Below are positions 53,150-61,924 of a stretch of DNA of 64,000 nt, piece by piece. Both the position numbers and the translations under genes were made by a program. Origin of the DNA: Crateriforma spongiae (GTDB taxonomy: Bacteria; Planctomycetota; Planctomycetia; Pirellulales; Pirellulaceae); contig NZ_JAAXMS010000004.1 of NCBI RefSeq assembly GCF_012290005.1, positions 682,001 to 746,000 on the forward strand. The letters are read 5' to 3'. The notes under the pieces were generated by a model, which did no database searches, had not been told where the DNA came from, and saw nothing but the letters and a program-made list of their open reading frames with translations. How positions within the stretch are numbered: the stretch's first letter is position 1; each line of letters starts with the position of its first letter.

Positions 53150-56100
53150 TCATTCGGCGGCATTGTCTCGGGGCGTCGGTCCGGTGAACTTTGCCACGGT
53201 ACGCAGCAGCGCTTGTGCGTCGATCGGTTTGCTTAAATAGTCATCGCACCCGAATTGCAACGACTTTCGCATGTCACCCTGCATTGCGTCGGCGGTCAGT
53301 GCGATGATGGGCCGATCGAATCCCATTTCCCGCAACCGTCGTGCGGTTTGATATCCGTCCAGACGCGGCATCTGCATGTCCAACAAGATCAAATCGGGCA
53401 GCGGCCCCTGTTCCATCAACGATTCGACCAATTCCACAGCCTCCTGGCCGTCTTCGGCTTCGCGGACGGTTGCGCCGCACCGAGTCAGCAAATGCCGGCT
53501 GAGGTATCGAATGTCGCGACGATCGTCGACGACCAAGACATAGCAATCCAATTCTGGCGGCGCGTCGTCCTTTTCTTCCAACACCGCTTGTTGGGCGACG
53601 TCGCGACCATCGATCCACGAGACATCGTCGACGTCGCCGATCGCAACGGTGCACACAAACGTGCTGCCTTTTTCGATCTCCGAATCGACTTCGATCGTGC
53701 CGCCCAGGATCCCGGCCAATCGGCGGCTGATGGTCAGTCCCAGTCCGGTCCCACCGAATTGGCGATTGACCGACGCGTCGCCTTGAGTAAACGGCCGAAA
53801 CAGTTTCTGAAGCTGTTCATCGGACATCCCGATTCCCGAATCCTCGATTTCGATCTGCAGCAGATCTTCGTCGGATTCGTCGTGCCTGACGGCGATTTCG
53901 ACGCCGCCTTCTTGAGTGAACTTGATCGCGTTGCCGACCAGATTGATCAGCACTTGTTTCAATCGCCTTGGATCCGATTCGATCTTCTCGGGAACTTTGC
54001 CGTCATAGCGGACGTCCAGCGACAGCCCTTTTTCTTTGGCGCGAACGTTCATGATCGAACGCACGTCTTCGATCAAATGCACGACGGAGAACCTCTCACG
54101 GCTGACTTCCATCTTGCCGGCTTCGATCTTCGACAGGTCAAGAATGTCGTTGATGATGTCCAACAGAAAGTTGCCATTGCGAACAATCGTGCCCAGCAAT
54201 TCATCCAGTTCATCGCTATCGGATTGCTGGCGTGCCAGGTCGGCGTAACCCAAGATCGCCGTCATGGGAGTGCGGATCTCGTGGCTCATGTTGGCAATGA
54301 ATTCGCTCTTGGCGGCGTTGGCCTGTTCGGCCATGCGACGTGCGTCGTGCAGCGACGTTTCGTACTCATGACGTTCGGTCACGTCGCTGCCGTTAAGCAC
54401 GACAAACAAGACTTCGCCTTCTTCGTCCAACGCGGGCGTCAAAACCAGGTCGATGTAATGCGGTCGACCGTTTCGATCGAACAGCCGAAATTCCTGGTGA
54501 AAGGTTTGTCCGCCCAACACGCTGTGGAATTCTTGACGCAACTGTCGGTGGACTTCGACTTGCTGAGACCACCAGGGCAGGTTCCACAATCGTTTTCCGA
54601 CGACTTCGTCTTTCCCAAATCCGTAACGTGTCAGTGTCGCATCGTTGATGTCGGTCAGCGTGCCGTCGGTGCTGACGATCCCGGTAAAGAAGTACGATTG
54701 ATCAAACAGTACTCGCAGTTTCGCGTTGGCTTCTCTTAGCACCTGTTCGGCACGGTAGCGCGCGCTGATGTCCACACCGGACGGAATCACAAATTCGACG
54801 TCTCCCGCGGCATTGCGGACCGGGGCCAACATGAAGTCGATCATCAGTGGTTCGCCGCTGTGGTGGAACAGTCCGATATCGAAGCGTACCGTTTGCCCGG
54901 AAAGCGCCTGCGTGACGGCAAATTCGATCTTTTCGGCAACGTTGCGGTCGTAGTTCCACCAGGGTGACGAAGCGAACGGTTTGCCGATCACGTCATCACG
55001 TTGCAGACCGGCGATGGCCAATGAACGATCATCGACCTCCAATAAAATGCCTTGTGCGTCGATCACACCGACCAGTCCCAACTGGTTGTTGATGACACGA
55101 CGCAAATGAGCTTCGCGATCGATCAGTTGGGCTTCGGCGTGTGCACGTTCCAGTCGCAAACACAATCGGTTGCAAGTTTCTTGCAACAAGGCCGTTTCGT
55201 AGGCGGTCCATTGATGGGGCGTCTGTTTGATCGCGGCGATGACGAACTTCAAACCGTTGTTATCGACATAGGACGAATCCACCAGCGATCGGATGTCCAG
55301 CGATTCAAAGTGTTCAACCAAGCGGGGGTCACGATCGCCGTCGCGGACGTCGTTCAGAACCACTTGTTCGCCATGACGCAATCGATCGCATTCATCCGGT
55401 GTGTGAAAGTCAGAGATGCGGTACTGGCCGACGGCAGATTCGTCGAACTCCGCCGGGTGCGTCTGGTGGTCGTGGATCACCGTGCTGATCAAAGCGTCCG
55501 GGTCCACTTCGGTCAATAAGCATCGTGACAGCCCGAGGTAATCCGCCAAGCGGGCGGTGGTTGCACGCATCAATTCGGCCGGATCTTGTAGACGATTGAA
55601 TTCCAATTGCAGAGAAGCGTGAAACGCCAAGTCCAATTCGCGCTGTTTCCGGCTGCTAATGTCCGCTGCCACGCCCATCATCGCGCGGGGATTGCCTTCG
55701 GCGTCACGCATCACGACCGCTTGGCCGAACACCCAAACGTATCGTCCGTCACCGCGCAGCATACGGATTTCAACTTCGTACTGTTCCGCTGCACCCGACA
55801 ATGCGGCTTCGATCCGATCGCGTGCCATTCCACGATCACTTGGATGAATCAAGTCGATGAAACCGTTCAGCGTTTCATCAAACTCGTTCTCGCGATATCG
55901 CAACGTGTCATACAGCGATCGAGACCACGTCACTCGATCGCTAGCGATGTCCCATTCCCAAGCTCCCAGATGGCCGGCCTGCAACGCCAGGTCCAGTTTC
56001 CGCTGACCTTCGGCAAGCGCCGATTCATTGCGTTTGCGTTCGGTGATGTCGGTAACGATGACGTGGCACCCGTCGACGACGCCGGAACTGTCTCGTTGCG

Positions 56101-58933
56101 GGACATAGTTGACTTGATAGAAATTGTCGCTGGTAAATCGATGGCCGGAAAACTGCAGGTCGACGGTGTGGGTTTCACCTGCCAAGCCGCGAAGCAGATG
56201 GGGGCGGACCGTTTCGTAGTTCTCCGGTCCCACCACGTCGACGACTTTTCGACCGATGATGGCCTGGCGATCTTGGCCGAACTGATTCGCATAGGCTTTG
56301 TTGACAAAGCGATAGCGTTCATCGTTGTCGACCAAAATGATCATCGGCGGGATCGCGTCGGTGATTGTCCGCAATTGGTTTTCACGTTCACGCAATTCCC
56401 GTTGACGCTCGTGTAATTCCGAAACGTCATGGAACGTGACCACAATGCCGGGCTTTCCGGTGGCCGCGGATTCGTGCAGCAACACGCGACGCACAAACCA
56501 CCGGCCGTTGTCGGCTTCGATCAAATCATCGGTGGGTGGCTTTCCGACTAAAGATCCGACATCCGGAATGTCCGGCATCTGTTGGACTTTGGCCCGGAAA
56601 CCCAACAGCGAACGCCCGACGTCGCTGGGCAGCAGATCGTAAATCTCCTTGGCCGCTTCGGTATAACTGCGGATGACAAAGTCACCATCCAAAAAGATCG
56701 CGGCGATTTGCGAACTGGCCAAAAGTGCCTGTAGGTCGTTCTTTGCAGTGGCCAGTTGTTGCAGCGTGGTTTCAACTTCTTCCTTCGAAGCTTCCAGTTC
56801 TTCGTTCGCCGCCTGCATTTCCTCGTTCAGCGAGCGTAGTTCTTCATTGGACGCCGTCAGGTCTTCGTTGGATGATTCCAATTGTTGGACGGTCAATTCC
56901 AGTTCCGAACGCGTGCGGTCGACTTCCTGTTCCAACTGTTCGACCAAGGCATGCGAATCATCGTCGCGCGATGGATGTTCGCTGATCAGCGGCCCCATGT
57001 CTTCGAAGACCACCATGTACAGATGATCGTCGTCGCCGGGCGATGGCATGGGCTGGACCGTCAGACGAACCGCACGAATTCCGTCGGTTTGACGGATCCG
57101 CAGATCCTGGCGTACGACCTTGTCCTTTCGCTCGGACGCTTCACGAAACGCGGTCCGCAATCCGTTTCGCAATCCCGTCCGGACCAGCTTGATCGCGTCG
57201 TTGCGAAACGGCCCGCTTGGGATCTCCAAATACGGATCCAGTTTCGATGAACCGGCGACCATCTGGCCATCGCCGTTGATGACGATCCAGCGCGGCGAAA
57301 ATTCGTCGATGATGATGCGTTGGGCGAAACGATCGATTTCCGAATCGGATGCCGGCTGATGATTGTTGTCGGAAATGGCGTTGGACGATGGACTGTGGGA
57401 CATGAATCGGGGCATCGGATCAGCCGAAGCCGGGCGACGTTGGGAGATTCGCTGACGCTGATCTACGACGCGAAAAAGTTCTTGATGATTGCCCAGACTT
57501 TCGCTGGTGCCCAGCAACAAGAAACCTTTGGGACGCAAAGCGAAATGGAACAGCGGGATGACCTTTTGCTGCAGATGCGGACCGAAATAGATCAGCACGT
57601 TACGGCACGAGATCAAGTCAATTCGCGAAAACGGTGGGTCTGCAATCAAGTCGTGATAGGTGAAGACGCACAGGTCACGCAACAGTTTGTTGACTTCGTA
57701 ATGATCAGACTTTTTCGTGAAGTACCGTTGCAGCAGCGGACCGGGGACTTCCGAAGCGATCGACAGCGGATAGTGTCCCTGACGTGCCACCGCCAGTGAT
57801 TTGCGGTCAATGTCCGTTGCAAAGACCTGGATTTCAAAATCCAGCTGGTGACGTCGACGATGTTCGGCCAAGACGATGGCAATGGAGTAGGCTTCTTGAC
57901 CACTGGCGCAACCCGGCACCCAAACGCGCAACGTATCGTCGCCCAAAGTTTCGACCAGTGCCGGAGTGACTTCGTCACGCAGCACGTTGAACACGTCGGG
58001 ATCGCGAAAGAAGGACGTCACGTTGACCAGCAATTCGCGAAACAAGTGGTCGGTTTCGTCTCGATCCGACTGTACCAAGTCCAAATAGGCTTCCGCGTTT
58101 GCGACCTTGCGGACTTGCATGCGACGCGCGATCCGTCGCATCACGGTGGATTGTTTGTAGTGCCGAAAATCGTGGTCCGTCTGCTTGCGCAAAATTTCGC
58201 ACAGGTCATCGATGACTTGGCGAATGTCGCGGGCCACGACCGCACTCAATCCGTCGCTTGAGTCCACGTCTTCGGCATCGCTGTCGCGAAAAGAGTCGGC
58301 CGCCGGACGACAGACCGCCGACGGAACTTCCTTGGCGGGGATAACTTCGCAAGGTTGGAACCGATCCAAGACCCGCTGTACTTTGTCGGCGATCGCCGCG
58401 GACTCAGGCGATTCGACCATCGTCGTGTGCCCGGAATCCGCCCACTGTGCCAATGCATCAACACCGTCGTTGCCACGCCCGGATAGCAAAACGCCGACCA
58501 GTGGCCCTTTCCACATGCATTGCACGGCGGCAAACGATTGGTTGATCGGATCGTCACATGGGTCGCCGGGAACCAAGGCGACGCATTGGTCATTTGCGCG
58601 GTCGTCGGAACCCACCGGGTCGACCGATCGCAACGCCTGCAGACGCAGTGGACACCCCGGCGGCGACAAATAGACCGTGCCGGGGCGAACCAAGGTTTCG
58701 CCGTCGATCAACGCCACAGGAATCGGACAGACGGCTTGCAATGCGGCGACGTCCCAAGGAACGGCGGTGGTTCCGCCGTTCATCACCACCAAAAAAGTAT
58801 CGCGGCACTGCACATCCACCGCCGCCAACATCTCTTTTAACGAATCAACCGAGCCTTCCGCCGCGCCGATGGCGACCAGAGTTCCGTCGGCCGATCGGCG
58901 AAGCGGGATTGCAGTTTCGTCGGCTTTGGTCAT
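53150..58933 (-). CDS. CheB/CheR-PAS-GAF hybrid histidine kinase with inactive CheB domain
   Basis: 1927 aa. The N-terminal CheB-like domain (about 15-210) has lost its active site: the Ser is Ala25 (IGAAEGS), the His is Asn52, and only Asp156 (LSGRGNDG) remains. CheR (about 230-500) keeps the SAM loop VWVPGCASGQEAYSIA. Then an EELRSLNEEMQAANEELEAS coiled coil, several PAS/PAC modules, a GAF-like domain (LQLEFNRLQDPAELMRATTARLADYLGLS) and two more PAS. Next come HisKA with His1551 (ANMSHEIRTPM), HATPase (GTGLGL) and a receiver with Asp1852 (ILLDMQMPRLDG). No membrane helix. The kinase core closely resembles that of the 1138-aa kinase. Likely a soluble sensor feeding a separate Hpt. Confidence 0.93.
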   Translation of the reverse strand: MTKADETAIPLRRSADGTLVAIGAAEGSVDSLKEMLAAVDVQCRDTFLVVMNGGTTAVPWDVAALQAVCPIPVALIDGETLVRPGTVYLSPPGCPLRLQALRSVDPVGSDDRANDQCVALVPGDPCDDPINQSFAAVQCMWKGPLVGVLLSGRGNDGVDALAQWADSGHTTMVESPESAAIADKVQRVLDRFQPCEVIPAKEVPSAVCRPAADSFRDSDAEDVDSSDGLSAVVARDIRQVIDDLCEILRKQTDHDFRHYKQSTVMRRIARRMQVRKVANAEAYLDLVQSDRDETDHLFRELLVNVTSFFRDPDVFNVLRDEVTPALVETLGDDTLRVWVPGCASGQEAYSIAIVLAEHRRRHQLDFEIQVFATDIDRKSLAVARQGHYPLSIASEVPGPLLQRYFTKKSDHYEVNKLLRDLCVFTYHDLIADPPFSRIDLISCRNVLIYFGPHLQQKVIPLFHFALRPKGFLLLGTSESLGNHQELFRVVDQRQRISQRRPASADPMPRFMSHSPSSNAISDNNHQPASDSEIDRFAQRIIIDEFSPRWIVINGDGQMVAGSSKLDPYLEIPSGPFRNDAIKLVRTGLRNGLRTAFREASERKDKVVRQDLRIRQTDGIRAVRLTVQPMPSPGDDDHLYMVVFEDMGPLISEHPSRDDDSHALVEQLEQEVDRTRSELELTVQQLESSNEDLTASNEELRSLNEEMQAANEELEASKEEVETTLQQLATAKNDLQALLASSQIAAIFLDGDFVIRSYTEAAKEIYDLLPSDVGRSLLGFRAKVQQMPDIPDVGSLVGKPPTDDLIEADNGRWFVRRVLLHESAATGKPGIVVTFHDVSELHERQRELRERENQLRTITDAIPPMIILVDNDERYRFVNKAYANQFGQDRQAIIGRKVVDVVGPENYETVRPHLLRGLAGETHTVDLQFSGHRFTSDNFYQVNYVPQRDSSGVVDGCHVIVTDITERKRNESALAEGQRKLDLALQAGHLGAWEWDIASDRVTWSRSLYDTLRYRENEFDETLNGFIDLIHPSDRGMARDRIEAALSGAAEQYEVEIRMLRGDGRYVWVFGQAVVMRDAEGNPRAMMGVAADISSRKQRELDLAFHASLQLEFNRLQDPAELMRATTARLADYLGLSRCLLTEVDPDALISTVIHDHQTHPAEFDESAVGQYRISDFHTPDECDRLRHGEQVVLNDVRDGDRDPRLVEHFESLDIRSLVDSSYVDNNGLKFVIAAIKQTPHQWTAYETALLQETCNRLCLRLERAHAEAQLIDREAHLRRVINNQLGLVGVIDAQGILLEVDDRSLAIAGLQRDDVIGKPFASSPWWNYDRNVAEKIEFAVTQALSGQTVRFDIGLFHHSGEPLMIDFMLAPVRNAAGDVEFVIPSGVDISARYRAEQVLREANAKLRVLFDQSYFFTGIVSTDGTLTDINDATLTRYGFGKDEVVGKRLWNLPWWSQQVEVHRQLRQEFHSVLGGQTFHQEFRLFDRNGRPHYIDLVLTPALDEEGEVLFVVLNGSDVTERHEYETSLHDARRMAEQANAAKSEFIANMSHEIRTPMTAILGYADLARQQSDSDELDELLGTIVRNGNFLLDIINDILDLSKIEAGKMEVSRERFSVVHLIEDVRSIMNVRAKEKGLSLDVRYDGKVPEKIESDPRRLKQVLINLVGNAIKFTQEGGVEIAVRHDESDEDLLQIEIEDSGIGMSDEQLQKLFRPFTQGDASVNRQFGGTGLGLTISRRLAGILGGTIEVDSEIEKGSTFVCTVAIGDVDDVSWIDGRDVAQQAVLEEKDDAPPELDCYVLVVDDRRDIRYLSRHLLTRCGATVREAEDGQEAVELVESLMEQGPLPDLILLDMQMPRLDGYQTARRLREMGFDRPIIALTADAMQGDMRKSLQFGCDDYLSKPIDAQALLRTVAKFTGPTPRDNAAE

Positions 58934-59571
58934 GGAAGGATGATCGATCCGATCGATGAAAGGTGGTGAAAAGGCGATGGTGTGCGAGTCGAAAAATCAG
59001 CGATCTGGGCAAAAGTCTGTTCGCGGGATCCCCTGCGATGCCGCAAAGGCGGTGTTCGAGTTCGCGGTTGGCATTTCAGGTTGCAATTCCAGATCGTTAC
59101 CAGATTAGTGCCTTGAATCGTTTGGCGACCGGTACGATCCGGAAACTTCGACCTGGTGCTTTGTTGACCGTGCGTGTTGGGTCAAGTGGGGCGGTTACGA
59201 CCCAAGTTGGCGGTGACCGCGATCGCGAACCGGATGCCAAACGCAGGCAAAACCACGCGTGTTCCGGTGCGGATCTGTCGACCAGCATTGCCCAACGATT
59301 TGACGTCTTGCGGACCGCTTAGTGTATCGGTGGCGGTCGGGAATCGAAGGGTGAAAAGCGATCAAACACGATCGCCACATTTGCAGCCAACTTGGTCGTT
59401 CAGCGGCCAGTCGGCATCGCGAACCTCAGAATCGGTTCGCCTTCTCGAGAGCGGGCAACGCGGTCCGATCCGGCTTGTCCAAAAACTAGTCTGGTTGGGG
59501 GCAAACGCGTTATCCGCGATGATTCAAAAAACCACAGCCTTCACTGCCTGATACGAATTGCCCACTGATCG
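58934..59571. other. Divergent intergenic region (638 bases)
   Basis: This region lies between the 1927-aa kinase gene and the GH32-like gene. No gene supported in either direction. A site at 59073 (TGGCAT...TTGC) resembles a sigma-54 promoter but has one base too many in the spacer. Nothing else recognised. Confidence 0.45.
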
Positions 59572-61131
59572 ATGTACTCGGAATCTGCTGGAACCCGCAA
59601 AACACTTGGTGATGTCGATGTTCTTTACCACGACGGTATTTATCACCTGTTTCATTTGGTGCTTCCCAACCACGACTTTATCGCTCACGCGGTCAGCAAT
59701 AATTGTCTGCAATGGCGACGCGTCGAAAATGCGTTGTTCCTGGGCGACCCGGGCGGTTGGGACGATTCGATGTTGTGGACGATTCACGTCACACCCGATC
59801 CGCACAAACCGGGTTCGTGGCGGATGTTCTACACCGGTCTGTCACGACGCGATCAGGGATCCAAGCAACGCATCGGGATGGCCGTCAGTGATGATTTGTA
59901 TCACTGGACCAAGGCGCCGGTGAATTGGAAAGATCGTCGCAGCCCCCTGCCGTATGAATTGCCGGGCCGTCCACCCCAGCCACCGTTTTCCTACAATCCG
60001 GACAGTTGTTTCCCGCTGGACCCCGACCCGCAGTATTACGAAAGCGATGTTTGCGAAGGCCGTCACTGGATTTCATGGCGGGATCCGTTCTTTTATCAAG
60101 ACGACGAACACCGATGGTTGTTGGCCGCCGGCCGAATCAAAGATGGACCGGTGGTCCGCCGCGGTTGCGTGGCGCGGATGGAAGAGGTCGCACCGAATCA
60201 ATTTGAGGCTCGACCGCCGCTGTACCATCCGGGGCTGTACGACGACGTCGAAGTTCCGAATTTGATCAAAATCGACGGCGAATACTACCTAATCGGCAGC
60301 CTTCGCGAAGACGCCAAAATTCGATACTGGCACACGCGCGACGTCGACGCACCATGGCGCAGCTATGCCGATAACGTCTTGTTGGCCTCGGGAAATTATG
60401 CCGGACGCGTCTGTGCCGACGATGAAGGCTATTTGTTATTCAGCTTCTTTACGCCCGGCGGCGTGGACCGGGTGACGTTCAACTTGATGCCGCCGCCGAA
60501 GCGGTTGGTGCGGCGTTCGACCGGGCATTTGGAAGTTCGGTCCTTTGAACGCTTTGACGAATTCGTTGACGGCACGATCGATACAACACAGCTGCAGCCA
60601 CTGGATTTGGGGCGTGAATCGAACGTCGAATGTCGCCAGTCCGGTGGGCTGATGTGCGAATGCTTGTCAGGCTTTCAAGGTTTTGTCTTGCCGCAAAACG
60701 TCAGCTGCTTCCGTTTGGATGCGGAACTGGAAATGCTGGACAGCGGAAAGTGCGGGATCCTGTTTCGAATTGATCGAGACACCCGCGACGGATACTACTT
60801 GTCGTTAGATCTGTTCAAAGGCGTCGCCCAGTTTCGATCGTGGGGGAGCAACGGCGAAGGCAGCGGCGAGGAGATGATGCGTTTCGATTCGCTGCAAAGC
60901 GGGTACTGGCAAAACGAAACGCCGGGCAAAGCAAAGGTGCGGCTGTTGGCCTTTGGCAGCTATTTGGAGTTCAGCATCGGCGACAAAGTCATTCTGTCGT
61001 TGGCCGACAAGGCGTTTTCGAAGGGTGCCGCCGGCTTCTATATCGAAAGTGGACAATTGTTGGTCGACCATCTGCACGTGGACAAACTAACGCCACCGCT
61101 GCAGACCGATGAACATCTGGCCAACGGTTAG
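59572..61131 (+). CDS. GH32-like beta-propeller glycoside hydrolase with C-terminal beta-sandwich
   Basis: 519 aa, no signal peptide. The N-terminal five-bladed propeller (about 10-330) begins GDVDVLYHDGIYHLFHLV, where the Asp would be the nucleophile of GH32/GH43-type enzymes. It has the transition-state motif R-D-P in ISWRDPFFY (about 163-171) and the acid/base candidate Glu in DDVEVPNLIKIDGEYYLIGS (about 224-243). The RDP triplet and E-P-N motif favour GH32 (fructan or sucrose) over GH43. The C-terminal ~170 residues form a beta-sandwich (DAELEMLDSGKCGILFRIDRDTRDGYYLSLDL), as in GH32. Substrate is uncertain; cytosolic location suggests small imported sugars. Confidence 0.8.
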   Translation: MYSESAGTRKTLGDVDVLYHDGIYHLFHLVLPNHDFIAHAVSNNCLQWRRVENALFLGDPGGWDDSMLWTIHVTPDPHKPGSWRMFYTGLSRRDQGSKQRIGMAVSDDLYHWTKAPVNWKDRRSPLPYELPGRPPQPPFSYNPDSCFPLDPDPQYYESDVCEGRHWISWRDPFFYQDDEHRWLLAAGRIKDGPVVRRGCVARMEEVAPNQFEARPPLYHPGLYDDVEVPNLIKIDGEYYLIGSLREDAKIRYWHTRDVDAPWRSYADNVLLASGNYAGRVCADDEGYLLFSFFTPGGVDRVTFNLMPPPKRLVRRSTGHLEVRSFERFDEFVDGTIDTTQLQPLDLGRESNVECRQSGGLMCECLSGFQGFVLPQNVSCFRLDAELEMLDSGKCGILFRIDRDTRDGYYLSLDLFKGVAQFRSWGSNGEGSGEEMMRFDSLQSGYWQNETPGKAKVRLLAFGSYLEFSIGDKVILSLADKAFSKGAAGFYIESGQLLVDHLHVDKLTPPLQTDEHLANG

Positions 61132-61297
61132 CAACACCGGGTGGCCGCGTCGCCGATCAGCCTGAAATCCGGGCGGCAGATCGTTCGTGACTGCAATTTT
61201 GGCATCGGCGCGCCGCGTGCACCAAGGTCGTGACACGTCTGACGAATGACGACGTGAAGCAATTGATTTGTCCACACCGAAGGTCTGGCCATCCGCC

Positions 61298-61756
61298 ATG
61301 AGCACTGCAACGTCCACCCCGCAACACCAGTACCATCACGAGTACCCGACTGGTGGCCTGATGCCGCCCACCGAAACGCATTCGATCGTGATCGGGTACG
61401 TCGTTTGGCTGTTCGGCTTTTTTGGTGCCCACCGTTTTTACTATGGCAAACAGATCTCCGGCACGATCTGGTTCTTCACGCTGGGATTGTGTGGAATCGG
61501 CTGGCTGATCGATCTGTTGTTGATTCCTGGGATGGACCGTCGCGCAACAATGCGATTCGCGACCGGACCGTTTGACTACACGGTTGCGTGGATTCTGCTG
61601 ACCTTCTTGGGGGTGTTCGGCGTCCACCGTTTCTATCTGGGCAAATGGGTCACGGGTGCCATCTATCTGTTGACCGGTGGCTTGCTGGGAATCGGTTGGC
61701 TGTACGACCTGTGGACATTGAACGAACAAGTCGATTCGGCGAACCGACGCTTTTGA
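61298..61756 (+). CDS. Protein with two TM2 domains
   Basis: 152 aa from the ATG at 61298; the frame is open upstream from a TTG at 61268. After a polar, His/Pro-rich N-terminus come two copies of the TM2 module. Copy 1 is VIGYVVWLFGFFGAHRFYYGKQISGTIWFFTLGLCGIGWLIDL (about 32-75). Copy 2 is VAWILLTFLGVFGVHRFYLGKWVTGAIYLLTGGLLGIGWLYDLW (about 97-140). Each has the G-x-HRFYxGK turn between two membrane helices and the GIGWLxD end. TM2 proteins are usually single-module; the function in bacteria is unknown. Confidence 0.88.
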   Translation: MSTATSTPQHQYHHEYPTGGLMPPTETHSIVIGYVVWLFGFFGAHRFYYGKQISGTIWFFTLGLCGIGWLIDLLLIPGMDRRATMRFATGPFDYTVAWILLTFLGVFGVHRFYLGKWVTGAIYLLTGGLLGIGWLYDLWTLNEQVDSANRRF

Positions 61757-61924
61757 CACGGACGCCGGTGTTGTGGATGGGCCACTGATTGGATCGGCCA
61801 CCGTGCTGATGGGCCACCTTTGGGCGCGGCTGTTTTACAATGGTCAAACGATGGGACCTGACGAACGTCTGAGCTTCCCATTCCCGCCAGCCTGTCCCGC
61901 CCTCGCATCAATTGGCACCGCCCA

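Noticed and set aside
53255-54739. 494-aa plus-strand frame opposite the 1927-aa kinase
   Set aside because: It lies wholly antisense to the conserved HisKA/HATPase/receiver region; its Phe/Asp/Gln-rich translation matches no domain. Long antisense frames are common in this codon usage.
59073-59088. TGGCAT...TTGC before the GH32-like gene as a sigma-54 promoter
   Set aside because: GG and GC are 11 bases apart instead of 10; spacing is strict for sigma-54.
61780-61830. Recurrent gatgggccac units before the esterase gene
   Set aside because: Three loose copies with unequal spacing; too short and imperfect to call a repeat or operator.
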